NCBI GenBank assembly: GCA_025602905.1
Contig: JAHLKI010000001.1
Coordinates: 2,108,001-2,172,000, forward strand
DNA length: 64,000 nt
Direction: 5' to 3'
Origin: Phlyctochytrium arcticum
Lineage: Eukaryota; Chytridiomycota; Chytridiomycetes; Chytridiales; Chytridiaceae
Positions 11,669 to 23,644 of the stretch are shown here, one piece after another. Each line of letters opens with the position of its first letter. The stretch's first letter is position 1. The translations under genes and the position numbers were made by a program. The notes below the pieces were generated by a model. It saw only the letters and a list, made by a program, of their open reading frames with translations. It had not been told where the DNA came from and searched no databases.

Positions 11669-13037
11669 AGCTCAGTAGAATTATCTTCCATTGGCTTTTG
11701 GCATGCTCAACATGAAGTCCCTCCCAGAGTCGGGCCTGTTGTTGTTGTCATCCATCCATATATGATCTGAATCTACTGAAAGAAGGTGTCAGAAGGTGAA
11801 AGATTCAGTTTTTCCAATTTTGATAGAAAGACAGCCAAAATTGCAGGACTTTTTGGGTTGCATTTCAACCATTGCTGGGGAAATGCAAGATCCAAAGGGC
11901 TTCTGCTTTCAATTGACTTTTGTTGAATAATAATGCAGATATATCCAGACTTCTTCCAAGAATTACTCAAATTCATGCCTCAGCAAATCACATGTTTGGG
12001 GATTAAATTTCATCCAGGATATTTTTTCAATGTTCACATTGTTTTTAAAAAGTAGATGCTCCCAAGGCATCTTATTTGGAGGGACTATCTCTTTGGTAGA
12101 GGACATTCTACTTACAGAATATCCAGAAGAACAGCTTGAGATAGTATTGATGTTTGCTATCCAACAGGTGTTTACTTGAAGGTAAAGATGGGGGACATTT
12201 CAATCTTCCTGGGAATATGAATTTTAGAATGCTTATTGATAAGGTACACATGTTTTGGCTTGCAAGATGGTACCTTGGGACTCTGAATAGATTAGTAGGA
12301 TGAGCTAACACTGCTTTTGAATGTTTATTGCCATTTGACTCAGAACTTTCATCACCCAACCCTGAATCCCAATGGTGTGCCCTACAAACCTCTCCAGTGT
12401 CATTATTTGCCAAAAACGTTGAAACATTTCAGTGAGCATGAGAGGGCATTATACAGAACAGATCCTGGCAAGTGCCTATAGGGAAAATTTGACTTGCTTA
12501 TGCCATTTCATGAATGGACCAAAAACATCTCAGCATTCAGTCTTAACCCAGGTACATTCGATACCCTGTGACATGTAACATCTAAATTGGATCACATGTT
12601 TATGGGGCAAATTTTCTTGGGAAAATCCAAAATAATGTCCAATTTTTAATGATCCATGGTGGGCATGTGAGAAAAATGACCAACAAAGACCCCCAGACTA
12701 TTTGTTGTACTTAAACTCCTGTCACTTTATCTGATCTGCTTGTCATTAAAATGTACAGGAATTTCCATCAGGTCAGATTTAGACTTTGCAATGCTGTTAG
12801 AAATCTATTCCCAGATACTTGGCTGTGACATTGGTTGGGTCTCTCAGATGCTAGTTCCCTGATGGTGCTTGCAGCCAATTCAGCCGAAATTTCAGGAGGT
12901 CTTTGCAGCCAGAAGGTGATTCTTTTATATGTAGAGAGATGGTGGGGCGCATATTTGTGGTAGAAATCTTTGGTCAATTGAATATTTCCTTGCTCATACT
13001 CAGCATTGCCCGAGTTCCACCTGCATTTGAAATAGTC

Positions 13038-13894
13038 CTATTTTGCGTTGAGTGCTTGTGAGAGTTCTAACACACATATGGAGGACAACAATAAAAGCAC
13101 TTCAATGCCACCACGCTTTCTCAATACTCCAGCTTTGGGACAGCAACCCCTATCGACGCTGTGGTGACATCCGCCCATTGATGGCATATTGATGGCAGAT
13201 GAAGCTTTACTTGGAACCTTACTGGGCTCTACTACCTGCGGCAGTTCCAGGACCATTGAACAGGTTTGAACAGCTTATCATCATAATTGGACTGCGCATT
13301 TGTTGCAATACCAATAATTCATGGTTGGCCAGAACATCCAGCATTGAGGCATCGAGCCCCCTCGAAGCCACAAAGGTAATTACTCTGGTATGTGCTTTGA
13401 TGTGCTTGTTCAGCACAACATTGATGCCTCCATTGCAGAGAATATATCACGTTTTGGTAGTGCAAGCAATCTTGGGCGTCTTCCGCCATATGGTGACCGC
13501 TTAATTTACGGTTGGTTGCTGTCCCTCCAGTACATCCAGGGCCTTCTAATCTCGGGCAGGAAATATGGATCCCTTGTTGTTGTTGCTGTTCCGATTCATG
13601 TATTTCCGCCAATATTCGAGGGAGCAGTTTGACATTTAGTCCTCCGTAGGCGCCTGCCTTCATCCTTGGTGACGCACACCACCTTCCACAACGTCCAATC
13701 TGTTCATCCAAGGCAACTAATACCATCTCATAGTATCCATACAAGGATGCGCTATATTGCAGACTGACAACATGGTTGAACTTAAGCGCAACAATGTTTG
13801 CTAAAGGCTCTCTAGGGTGCGCGCGCAATTTTTCGCACAGGAGTTTGATGAATTTCACCCTAAAGTCTTTGGGAGGAGTCTTAGGCTCACTCAA
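13038..13894 (-). pseudogene. protein-like region, split gene or pseudogene of unknown family
   Basis: The minus strand carries a 191-codon open frame (13894-13319) with no in-frame ATG at its start; a TAA lies just upstream. Its first 110 residues look like a real mixed helical domain (FRVKFIKLLCEKLRAH near the start, then a poly-Gln run of five). A different minus frame at 13416-13219 is also protein-like (HIKAHTRVITFVASRGL), and could be reached by an intron around 13.43-13.50 kb. I recognise no family. It may be a broken gene at the edge of the repeat-rich region, or a real gene whose first exon I could not locate. Confidence 0.3.
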
Positions 13895-15402
13895 CCATGC
13901 TTAATTTACCCAACTACTCTCATCATTGATTCAGCTCCCGCCAATCAAACGGGAACTGCGTTTTCACTGTCGGAGCCTCCAAACTTTGGTACTAGGGTAC
14001 ATTGTTGGCCATCATCACGCCTACCAGTCTCCCAGTCTTGCCACTATACATTGCTTGCACAGAGATCTTGGTCAGAAAGCCAATGGGACAAGAGGGTTCT
14101 ATCAGTAATCCTCCGATCTACCAAGCCAGTGAAGAATATGGCGAGTTTACAGCTGAGCCCGCAATGCGACACGCCCCTGCACAGAGATCGCCGACCTCGG
14201 GGAAACCCCGTAAGGATTGGGCCAAGCTAGCTCAGTCCCCAAAGAGGCGACGCAAATGTTTTTGCCCTCTGGGAGGACTGAAATTGTTGCAGAGCTTCTT
14301 TGACAGGTTTGTTTCCCACGGATTTTTGCGATCACGTTAGAACTACGCCTGATTCATTGCATGCCTTCAAATCGCTGTAATATAATGAAGCGGGTAAGCG
14401 TCTTGGCTGTGCCTGATTGAGGTGCGCATTTCATATTCGAGGCGCAACAATTCATCAATGGCGTTGAACTGGCAGGCAGGCTCGTTCGCCTGTTGGCGCT
14501 TTTTTCGGATGTGAGCAAAACGAATACAAAAATGCCCAGACCACACAGAGAAACATTCACCGCGCGACATCGGTAGTATGACCGATAGTTCAGTCTCCTT
14601 TACGCTCCCTCTAGTATGGCCACAGTATTGCTCCTGATGAGCGGTGTGATCCATTTTTCACAGGATTCCTTCCTCATCCCTCAGAATAAATCTGCTACCA
14701 AAGTGGTCAGAGCAGTAGCATCACTTCTAAAAGGGACAAGACATTGCTGCAAATATCTGCTCTTTGCAACTCGCCGGATCAAGATTGCCTTGTCTTCGGG
14801 CACGGGATGACCTTCATAGTGCCAGGGCATCATAACCTTCTAGTTTCCCCGTCAACTACTCTTGCAGAATGGTGATGTGCGGCGAGGCGGCGAGCTGCCT
14901 GTTCAAATAATAAAACGATCTCTGGCTGGCTGGGGTTCCCTGGATTCCCTCAGCTTCCCTGGCTGCAGGTCATATATGCGATGGATATTCTGGGATCTTC
15001 CCGTCGTTGTTCCCGCGGGCGTTTCAAGTAATTCCGAAGTTGGCGAAAACCCACTTTGTGAGCCTGCGGCGCTCAGCTCACGTTTGTGCTGACGTGATCC
15101 AATTGAAATTCCTGGAGCGTCGGCGGAGCGGAGTTTGTTCGCCATTGCCATTGGCCCCCAATTTGACTTACTTTTGACATTCTACATGCACAATGGCACT
15201 CGTCCGTATGGAGTGGAAATGCATGAAAAGGAGCTTGTTGCGATGCTCATAATGAGGATTGCGATCATAAACTCCGAAACCTTCAAAGTTCAAACCACCG
15301 AAATGGGGCTGCGCCACCTCTTCCCGGGCAGCTGGGGCTCGGCGGCTGCGGGAAGGGCTCCGACGTTGTCGTTGGTCGTCGGTTGTCGGGAATTCCACGG
15401 CG
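13895..15402. other. intergenic transition region, no supported gene
   Basis: Composition shifts here from AT-rich repeat DNA to the GC-richer gene-dense part. Short frames overlap on both strands without a coherent model. Around 14920-14965 there is an imperfect CTGGCTGGCTGGGGTTCCCTGG repeat. Nothing else recognised. Confidence 0.45.
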
Positions 15403-15410
15403 TATATAAA
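15403..15410 (+). promoter_or_regulatory. TATA box of the arginase gene
   Basis: TATATAAA lies 226 bp upstream of the arginase ATG in an otherwise GC-rich stretch, in the correct orientation. The leader after it is C-rich and has no upstream ATG close to the start. Confidence 0.55.
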
Positions 15411-15635
15411 GCAGCCAACGTTGTCGTCGCCGCCCGCCATCGTAAACTTCTCGTTCTCCTGCAACTTCATCTGCTGAAACTACTGAAACCGCCGCAAGTC
15501 CTTTGACGCGCCTGAGTAAATAATTACCCCCAACCACCGACACAACCCAACAACAACCCAGGATCCCTCCATATCTTCTGTAGCATCCCCGCCCTCACAT
15601 ACCCCCCACTGTCGTCAAACTTTTCAAGAACTCAA

Positions 15636-16586
15636 ATGGCCGACGCTGTGCAGCACAAATTTCTCAAGGCCCCATTGACCGTCGGCATTGTCGGCGCTGC
15701 CTTCTCTGGTGGTCAGCAACGCGGCGGAGTCGAGCAAGGCCCGGCCCGTTTGGTCGAGGTCGGTCTCCCCGCCCAGCTCAAGTCTTTGGGCTGGAACGTT
15801 GATGTTGACGAAAAGTTTCCCACTTACGAACACCTCCGTCCCGCTGCTCCCGAAGTGGACATTGGCAAACTCAAGAATGCCCGCTACGTCTCGGCCGTTA
15901 CCAAATCTGTCGCTGAGTCCGTCAAGGCCGTTGTGGAAAAGGGCCATCTCGCCCTCACGCTGGGTGGAGATCATTCTCTGGCGATGGGTACCATTGGTGG
16001 CTCAGCGGCCGTTTACAAGAACCTCGGTGTCATTTGGGTCGATGCTCACGCCGATATCAACACCCCCGAAACGACCGACTCTGGAAACCTCCACGGCTGT
16101 CCCGTCTCGTTTCTGATGGGTCTCCCCGGCGCAACTAATGTAGAATCTTTTGAGTGGCTCTCCCCATGCCTCCCCGCCAACCGCATTGTTTACATTGGAC
16201 TCCGTGATGTCGATGCCCCGGAAAAAAAGATCATCAAGGAAAACAACATCAAGGCCTTTTCCATGCACGACGTCGACAAGCACGGTATTGGCAAGATCGT
16301 CGACATGGCCCTCGAGTACCTCGGCCGCGACTCGCCCATTCACATGTCTTTTGACGTTGATGCCTTGGACCCCAGCGTCGCTCCCGCTACTGGAACTCCC
16401 GTCCGCGGCGGACTTACGTTCCGCGAAGGTCACTACGTCTGCGAATCAGTCTTTAGCACGGGCCAGCTGGTTGCCGTCGATATCATGGAGGTCAACCCGC
16501 TTTTGGGAGATCCGGCCTATGTTATGCAGACAATCCAGATTGGTTGCTCCTTGTCCCGAGCAGCGCTGGGCGAGACTTTGCTTTGA
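15636..16586 (+). CDS. car1: arginase
   Basis: Hydrolyses L-arginine to ornithine and urea, the first step of fungal arginine catabolism, probably in the cytosol. The 316-residue intronless protein has the full ureohydrolase signature: GGDHS (H113), DAHADINTPE (D136, H138, D140), GNLHG with H153 at the catalytic-base position, and SFDVDALDP (D240, D242). These supply the two-manganese site and place it with true arginases rather than agmatinases, because the segment after DAHAD is NTPETTDSGN. Length matches yeast and animal arginases. The start at 15636 directly precedes the conserved N-terminal core, with a TATA box 226 bp upstream. It is the only intron-free metabolic gene of the window. 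Confidence is very high. Confidence 0.97.
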   Translation: MADAVQHKFLKAPLTVGIVGAAFSGGQQRGGVEQGPARLVEVGLPAQLKSLGWNVDVDEKFPTYEHLRPAAPEVDIGKLKNARYVSAVTKSVAESVKAVVEKGHLALTLGGDHSLAMGTIGGSAAVYKNLGVIWVDAHADINTPETTDSGNLHGCPVSFLMGLPGATNVESFEWLSPCLPANRIVYIGLRDVDAPEKKIIKENNIKAFSMHDVDKHGIGKIVDMALEYLGRDSPIHMSFDVDALDPSVAPATGTPVRGGLTFREGHYVCESVFSTGQLVAVDIMEVNPLLGDPAYVMQTIQIGCSLSRAALGETLL

Positions 16587-17224
16587 GGATGTCATTGATT
16601 TCTCACCTTCAAAAATCCCTTCTGGTTCTCCTTCTATCTCGCCCTTCAACCCCATCCCCACCTCCGCCGTATATTTAATGAATTAATGGGCTCCAAATCT
16701 CCAAATAGCCCTGGCCTGTTTGCTGTGCGCACATGTTTGCCGTTGATCTCTGTACATATATTTTTTCTTCTTCTTGTGTAATTTGAACATGGCCAGTCAC
16801 CCAAACATCGTCGCCGCCCCCCATACTGTCCTTCTCTGCCGCTGCCGCTGGAAACATGTCTAGAAAGTCGCCGTCCCGCGCCAGATCCCGTTGGAATCTC
16901 TTTCTGCTCCCGACGGAAAGGCCGGGAAAACCTGGAGAACAGCCTGGAATACGCTGGGACTGGGAAAAGCCTGGGAAAAGCCAAGGGAAAGGCATTGCCG
17001 CCGCATTGGTGACAGTTGATTTGGCCAAATCGGGGTAAACTCCGAATATTCACCCGAATCTCTCCGCGCGTGTAAACGGAAAGCATCGCCGCGCACCCGT
17101 TTGTTTGTATACAGCCAGCGTACAAAAGACGGCCAGCACCGCTGTTCCCCTCGCCATCGACAAAAGACGCATCCTCCTCCCGCTGCACCCGTTACCCTTC
17201 TCCGTCAAATCACATCTAAGAGTC
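16587..17224. repeat. intergenic region with imperfect CTGGGAAAAGCC repeats
   Basis: Between arginase and the citrate carrier. Around 16919-16990 the unit CTGGGAAAAGC/CTGGAGAACAGC recurs about five times in imperfect tandem. No gene is seen; the minus-strand frames across it are the antisense of this repeat. Confidence 0.5.
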
Positions 17225-18378
17225 ATGGGCGCCATTGACAACACTCCCGTCGATCCCAATGCTCCGCTCAAGAAGAAGCCGATCCAACCAATCAACCTGG
17301 CGATCGGAGCGGGTTTGAACATGTTTGAAGTGTCTACCCTCGGCCAACCTTTTGAGGTGAGCAGTGTTTGCATTAGGTAGCACGATCGCGCAAGGCATAT
17401 TTGGTCAGAATGAATTCTGTCAAGATGGGAATCGCGCGACGTGTCAGTCAGCGGCAAACAGTCGACAAAACATTGATCGATTTGGCTAATACTTTCTGCT
17501 ATGCTATGCTCTCTAGGTAATAAAAACACACATGGCGGCCAACCGAGGGGACACAATAGGGCAGGCTCTTACAAAGTCGTGGAAGCGGGGTGGAGTATTT
17601 GGGTTCTACCAAGGCCTCATTCCCTGGGCTTGGATCGAGGCCGCTACCAAGGGTGCCATTCTCATGTTTGCTGCATCTGAGATTGAGTACCTGGCGCGAG
17701 TCGGTGGAGCTGGTCCGGCCATGGCGGGTGTTCTTGGAGGAATGGGGGGTGGAATCGCCCAGGCGTACACAACAATGGGATTCTGCACATTCATGAAGAC
17801 GGTGGAAGTGACCCGGCACAAGGCCGCCGGTACTGGAGCCAGCTTGTCCACTATCCAAGTTGCAAAGGAAATCTTTGCTCGTGAAGGTATTGCTGGAATC
17901 AACAAGGGAGTCAATGCGGTTGCTGTGCGACAATGTACAAATTGGGGATCTCGATTCGGACTTTCTCGCGTCGCCGAAAACGCTATCCGCAAGTTTACTG
18001 GCAACGATGATCCAAAACAGCCGTTGCTCCCTTACCAACGTGTTTTGGCGTCAGCCATCGGTGGTGGATTGTCTTGCTGGAACCAGCCCATTGAAGTCAT
18101 CCGAGTTGAAATGCAGAGTCAGGTTAAGGCCGCTGGTCGACCAGAGAAGATGACTATTGGGACCGCGGCCAAGTACATTTACTCTCAAACGGGTATGAAG
18201 GGATTTTACCGTGGTGTCACTCCTCGGTACGTTGAACGTGTTCTGTATGACCTATCGATATAGGTACAAACAACTCATCTTGCTCTTTTTTAGTATCGGT
18301 CTCGGAATTTGGCAGACTGTTTGCATGGTCTTTGGAGGTGACCAGGTCAAGGCCCACTTTGCCGCCAAGGCAAAATAG
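17225..18378 (+). CDS. YHM2: mitochondrial citrate/2-oxoglutarate carrier, Yhm2 type
   Basis: Inner-membrane carrier that exchanges citrate for 2-oxoglutarate in the citrate-oxoglutarate NADPH shuttle; yeast Yhm2 was also found with mtDNA. Three exons (17225-17356, 17517-18226, 18294-18378) give 308 residues against about 314 in yeast. Seen directly: LGACLN-like first helix (LAIGAGLNMFEVSTLGQPFEVIKTHMAA with the intron after E), GLIPWAWIEAATKGA, TMGFCTFMKTVE, NWGSRFGLSRV, the carrier motif PIEVIRVEM and the C-terminal GVTPRIGLGIWQTV, all hallmarks of Yhm2 rather than of other carriers. Both introns are GT-AG and preserve frame. The first intron (160 nt) is unusually long for this window. Start chosen because translation from 17225 gives the normal N-terminus. 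Confidence 0.95.
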
Positions 18379-18677
18379 AGGAGGCACCTTTTGACATTTA
18401 CCGTTACCCCATGCCATTATATATACATTTTCCCATCGGACGCCTTCCCTGGATTTTCTTGCGATTCAATCCTCTTCCATACAGCCACTTTTGTACTATA
18501 TATTTTCCCCGTCATGTATTGCGTGCCGTCAAAGGTACCGTATTCGTAAAAATTCTGAGTGCCTCTTCCAAATCCACATGCTGGAAACCCTAACCCAACT
18601 TTGCCGTCACCAGTCGGATCGTAACTTTACCCCAAAGTTTTCCGCCCAAGGAATAGTACACTCTTGGTATAAGAAAC

Positions 18678-19832
18678 ATGGTTCTCCAAATTCTCCTTCT
18701 AGTCCTTATCCCGTTGCTTTCCATCTGTTCCGCCATCATTTACAGTGCTCTCCTGTTCACGCGCCGTACGCATCCCCTCCAGCTCGCCCTAGTTCCTCCC
18801 CCACTCCGCCCACTCTTAAAGCAAACCAACCGTCTCAGCGTCCTTCTCGTTACCGCTCACCCCGATGACGAATGTATGTTCTTTGCTCCTACCATTCTGA
18901 GGCTTCTGGAAGCGGGAGCAGACGTTTCTGTTCTTTGTTTATCGCAAGGTAAACATTGGCATCACCCAACGCGTAGGCTCCGATTACTTACTCAAGAGAC
19001 ATCAACATTTCTATATACGTGTAGGTAATGCTGAAGGATTGGGATCTGTTCGTCGAAAGGAGCTTGTTGAAAGCTGCAAAACCCTGGGTGTACCGTCACA
19101 AAATGTTCAATGCATAGATCACCCGTAAGATCACTAGGTTATGGCCTTGCACCTGCGTATCAGGGTTAACCCGGGGTTGTCCCCGTTTTAGTGAATTGCA
19201 AGATGCGATGAAGGGCTGGTGGAAAGCCTCTCATGTGGCAGCCGAAATTACAAAGTTTGTCGAGACTCGACGCGTCGATGTGGTAAAGGACGATTTGGTT
19301 TCATATGCCAGATGTCGGTTCTGAATCATTCAGTCTTTCTTAGATTGTTACATTTGATCAGAGGGGTGTCTCGGGACATGCCAACCATTGTGCCTTGTTT
19401 GAAGGAGTACGGTACGTTCACAGTAACCAACATTAGAGCTAATTTTTAGGATGCATGCTAAATTTGCCAGCTAGATTCTTTCAAAACTTGCCGCAAAAGG
19501 AATCCACCCCACCACACCCATGCTATGCCCTAACAACCGTCCCAACATCCCGCAAATATCTATCGATCCTGGACCTTCCAATCCACCTCCTCGTCCGCTT
19601 CCTCACATCCTTCCGCGCTCCAACCCCCCACCCGTCTTCATCAGGAACTCTCCGTCGCCGGTCGACCTACGCTGGCGACAAAATTCCGTCGGCCATGTTT
19701 ATTTCGAGTCCGAAACAAGTTTGGAGGGCTCGCAAAGCCATGTACCGGCACAAGTCTCAGCTGGTCTGGTTTCGACATGCTTATGTTGTTTTCTCGACGT
19801 ACATGGTTGTCAATGAGCTCGTGAGGATATGA
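18678..19832 (+). CDS. GPI12: N-acetylglucosaminyl-phosphatidylinositol de-N-acetylase (PIG-L/Gpi12)
   Basis: Second step of GPI-anchor synthesis: deacetylates GlcNAc-PI on the cytosolic face of the ER. Five exons (18678-18948, 19025-19124, 19192-19282, 19344-19411, 19475-19832) join in frame to 295 residues. The N-terminus is a single hydrophobic anchor (residues 2-27). The zinc/catalytic motif HPDDE is at 61-65, followed by GNAEGLGSVRRKEL, DHPELQD and the second metal motif SGHANH (164-169). The C-terminus SRKYLSILDLP and SQLVWFRHAYVVFSTYM matches the mammalian enzyme. For the last intron I chose the acceptor at 19474; the nearer AG at 19449 runs into a stop. Confidence 0.93.
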
Positions 19833-19921
19833 TTAGCGCTGACATGTATCTACTGTTTCACACGGATACCAAAATATCTTCCTACAGGGAAGGGGGGTAT
19901 ATCTTCAAAAGTCTACATAAT

Positions 19922-22900
19922 TTAACTAATTTGTTGTGGAATTTGATCGGCTCGGGTTTTGAATGTTGTGTACATGATGGAATTGTCGTGTGAGATGGAT
20001 ATGAGTGACTCGGTGTCTTTGAAATGGTCAAACTTGGCAACGATGACACGTTTGCCGTGGCCGCGGATGAATTGGGCTGGACCGTTGGCAGCCCCTATAT
20101 GTCGCACTGAAGAAGCGGATTAAAATAGTGATCAAACGTCCCGGATTCATGTCATATACTTACTGTCCCAAATGGCAATACTGCCGTCCCGAATATGACC
20201 TAATGACACACGGTACCCATTGCGATCGACTGATGGATGTCGGTACCGACTTGTATCGCTCCGACTTGACTCATTGCTTTCGTTCAAGCCAAATGTCAAC
20301 ACTGTACGCTGAAGACGGGTGTCATACAAACGAAGTTGATTGGTGGGCTCTGCAAATCTAAACAGAGAAAGTTCAGACGCTGATGTACATATGTAAAATC
20401 ACAACCGTCCACTTCATACCCCAAAAGCAAAAGACTCGGATTGGTTGGTATTACTTCCACATCCCTAGCCTTTCCGTCCATCCGTCCGATCGGCAAGACA
20501 TTTCGGCTCTGCTCCATCGACCATCCTACTAGCCGACTATCCAATCCGCAACTGTACAAAATCTCGTTTTCTTGCAGGAACGCCATGCCGGTAATAGCTG
20601 CTGTGTGCTGCGTGTGAATAGGGATAGTTTTTATTTTTCCCGCCTCGGAGAACGGGCCGTCAAAACTCCACAAGATCTGAAAATGATGAGGTGAGTTCAA
20701 CACAAACTTTGATTTTTCTTGAAGCCACACTTACGATCTTCTTGTCAGCTCCACCCGTCAACCAGCGCGTCTTGTTGCCAGGGTGCTCAAATGGGTAGAC
20801 TTTTGTGATTCCGCGATCGTGCGGTAAGTTCTCGGTCAAGTGCGCTATTTTGTACGAGATCTTGTTCTGGCACACCACCAATTGTCAGAAATCATTTGAA
20901 GGGACGAGAAGACTTTTTTCTTTGTACCTTTTTAGAGGAGCAGTCATAGAGAAGCGCAAGCTGGTGATTTATAACTGTTGCGTTTTTGGTCATTGTTTGA
21001 TTGGCTTTGTCGGCCGCTGCGATTGCAAGTACTGTAGGTGAGACCCATGCCTATAAAAAAAAGTCCATTCACCTTGTCAGTCTACAAGAACGACGCAGCA
21101 AAAGGTAATGGCGAACGTACAATGTCTTCCGACCAATAGTTTCGGAGTTCGTCATGCAATATGGTTTGGGTATGCCTGCAAAAACACAGATTTAGAAACT
21201 GGTTCGTAACGTTGGTTTCTTTGGCGCATACTTTTTGCCTTTCCGGTGGTAAAGGTTCAAATTCCTTTTAAAAAAATTTCGCATTAGTTGACAATTTCAA
21301 GTCAAAACTGCAAATCCGGGAAAACGCACCCATCCAAAGTTGATACAATGACTGAATTGTGCACACTTTCGGGATGATCGGGTGGCAATAACAATGAGCG
21401 TGGTTTACGGGGAAACTCGCCCAGCGTCTTTTGAGAAAGATCATAGAGAGAGTCAATGCTAGGGAGGGAGGCTGGTTCCCATTCTGGACTGGGTTCGGGA
21501 GATGGTGGCCGTGAAGGTTGGATGGACCGTGCGGGGGTGGCAGTTTGAGTTTGAGTTGGTACAGGGCTCCTCTCTCTAGCTGGTGAGGACGGGACGGATT
21601 CGAGGGAGGATGCCGTTGCGAGATGCTCAAGGCGACGACAAAGCCTTGCCATTTTCCGCGATGCGCGGCGTGCCTGAAAATAACATCCCATTCAGTTCAA
21701 ATCAGATTTGATATAAAAAGTAAACTTGGCGCAGCCACTTACCTTCTCGTTTGCAATAACAAGGCGGTGTCTTTGCCGCTCGATCTGAATGACGACTTGA
21801 GCAAGAGAAGGACCAGAGCCCATTCCGGATGTCTCCCGGTCCTCGTCTGAAGAGCTTCCCGACATCTCTGACGTATCAGAATCCTTGTCCCTTCGCTGTA
21901 AGCGGCGAGTGGCGGATTGTATTATGGTACCATTCGTTGCCGCCAGGTCACCTGTAACACACAAATCTTCGTGCTGCGTGACAAGACGGTCAAAGGGGTC
22001 AACAGGTGGGGTTTTTACGCGTCGGGAACGTCCCAATCTGGACGACGTTCGAGAGTGGATAGTAGAAGTGGGCTGTTCCTCCTGTTCAGAGGAAGCCTGT
22101 TCAACAGGGACGGGCGGGGCCCTAGATCTGGCTTTGCGACCTTGCGATGACGTTTGTGCTGGATCTGCACGCCGCCCACGACCCTCTTCCAAGGTTGTCC
22201 GAGCCGAAGAAGCAACTGCAGAGCGAGGGATTTGGTTGCTTCTTGATTCCGCCAAGACGGGGGTTTCAGACTGAACATCTGTATCGGACTCGGCCTCCGA
22301 CGAGGAAAACTCCATGCCAAAGAGGAGCGGCTGTGCTTTGATTGCGTCGGCTTGGGGTTCGTCTGGGTTGGATGAGGGCAGTACTTCATGTTGACTCAAG
22401 ACTGCAAGAGACGTCATTAGATAAGTAGCCAGATGCGCTGCTCACCTGGAAATGCCATGACTTACCTGATATAAGCTCATCCACCTCCTCTTCCTTGAGA
22501 TTAATCGATGGCGTTGGTGAGGCAGCATGGCGCGCTCTCTTAAGATCAGGTTGAGCAATATCGTTTTCCTCATTGAAACCAGTACGCTTATTAGTGCTGG
22601 CTCCATCCTTATACAATGCCAATGAGGAGGTTCAAAAAAGGAGTTCGTAAGATCTGACGCAACTTCAGACTCACCTCCTGCCGCAAAGACGGCTCGGAAT
22701 TCTGCCAATCGCCCTTACCATGTCGTCCTTGAGTTTGTTGGGCTCTCCTAGAAGCTGAGCCGGGGCCGCTACCATCTGCAGGGTGGTCCTGGCCGCTACC
22801 ATTCAGGCTCTGATTTCGGTCTTCAAATTGGAGGGGACGTTCACTATTCCAACTTTGAGTCGGGTTCCGCCCTTCTCTTTCGTAGCTGGCCTGGTGACCA

Positions 22901-23247
22901 TATACTCAGTATGGGTACTAGTTGAAAAGTGGTCCAATACCTACCCCAGAGTAAGACCTTTCCCCACTTCTCTCGCTCGCATTATACGGATAGTTGTTAC
23001 GTGAGCTGCTGGCAGCATTCCTGTTTGGATATATCGGACAGTGGATTCCCCAGTGTCCCGTTTCGGCGCACCTCGGACATTCTGAAGTTGGGGGGCGGGA
23101 GTAGTCAATTCGTTTGCGATTTAGATTTTTGCCATGATGCCGCTCGCCGCCATACTGGCTATCGGACTGGTGTCGGGACGGCTCATTGTAGGAAGGGCTA
23201 AATATCGAGCTCTGAAATACAGCTGGGAAATCCTCTTGACGGGCCAT
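19922..23247 (-). CDS. WD40-repeat protein with N-terminal CCHC zinc knuckle
   Basis: I do not recognise an orthologue. Twelve exons on the minus strand (23247-22945, 22890-22675, 22607-22466, 22401-21743, 21673-21330, 21264-21232, 21175-21121, 21050-20928, 20866-20735, 20676-20420, 20357-20164, 20106-19922) join without frame break into 880 residues. A zinc knuckle CPRCAETGHWGIHC (C57, C60, H65, C70; C-x2-C-x4-H-x4-C) sits in a basic disordered N-terminus; it is followed by a long Ser/Glu-rich disordered part (about 90-480), then a beta-propeller from about 530 to the end with repeats ending in KIILWSFD, DSRLVGWSM, NQLRLYDTR and GSIAIWD. Zinc knuckles bind single-stranded nucleic acid or ubiquitin-like partners, so an RNA- or chromatin-linked scaffold is possible, but that is inference. 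The 3' end faces GPI12 89 bp away (convergent). Confidence 0.85.
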
Positions 23248-23644
23248 CTAATATAGGCTAATGCTCTAGTAATACCCAAGCAATGTCCGTTGATTTGTGA
23301 GTTGAAAGCTCTGGTGGAAATGTGAGAGTTCGGTGCCCGCTGCGCCATTTCCTGGGCAATATGTCCATTTCCGATAAATGAGCCGCCGGTTCAAACTCCG
23401 ACGCAGATTTTTGATTGTGCGTGAAAAGCCGTACGCAATTGTGAGAACATAACATGTAGCGTTCAAGGACGCAGTAGGACGGATCCGTTTTCTGGGTCAC
23501 ATATTATTGGGAGCTGGCCTTGATGGTGCCCGAGCACTTATGAGCAAATTATTCATGGGACTTGGCCCTTGGCGTGCCAAATTCATGAGAATCTGGATGT
23601 CCAATATGAATGAATCATTCAAACACTTTTAGTCACAATTGAAA

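Larger units (their letters stand above)
10771..13037. other. gene-poor AT-rich region with short dispersed repeats
   Basis: No gene can be supported. The stretch holds a repeated AATCTTCCTGGGAATAT motif (three copies, one inverted) and a 25-nt C tract at 11644-11668. Open frames on both strands are short and unmatched. Confidence 0.5.

Noticed and set aside
18586..18600. AACCCTAACCCAAC telomere-like word
   Set aside because: Two imperfect units only, in the leader of GPI12; far too short for a telomeric array.
18411..18868. plus-strand frames overlapping the start of GPI12
   Set aside because: They run in other frames across the GPI12 leader and first exon and have no motif.
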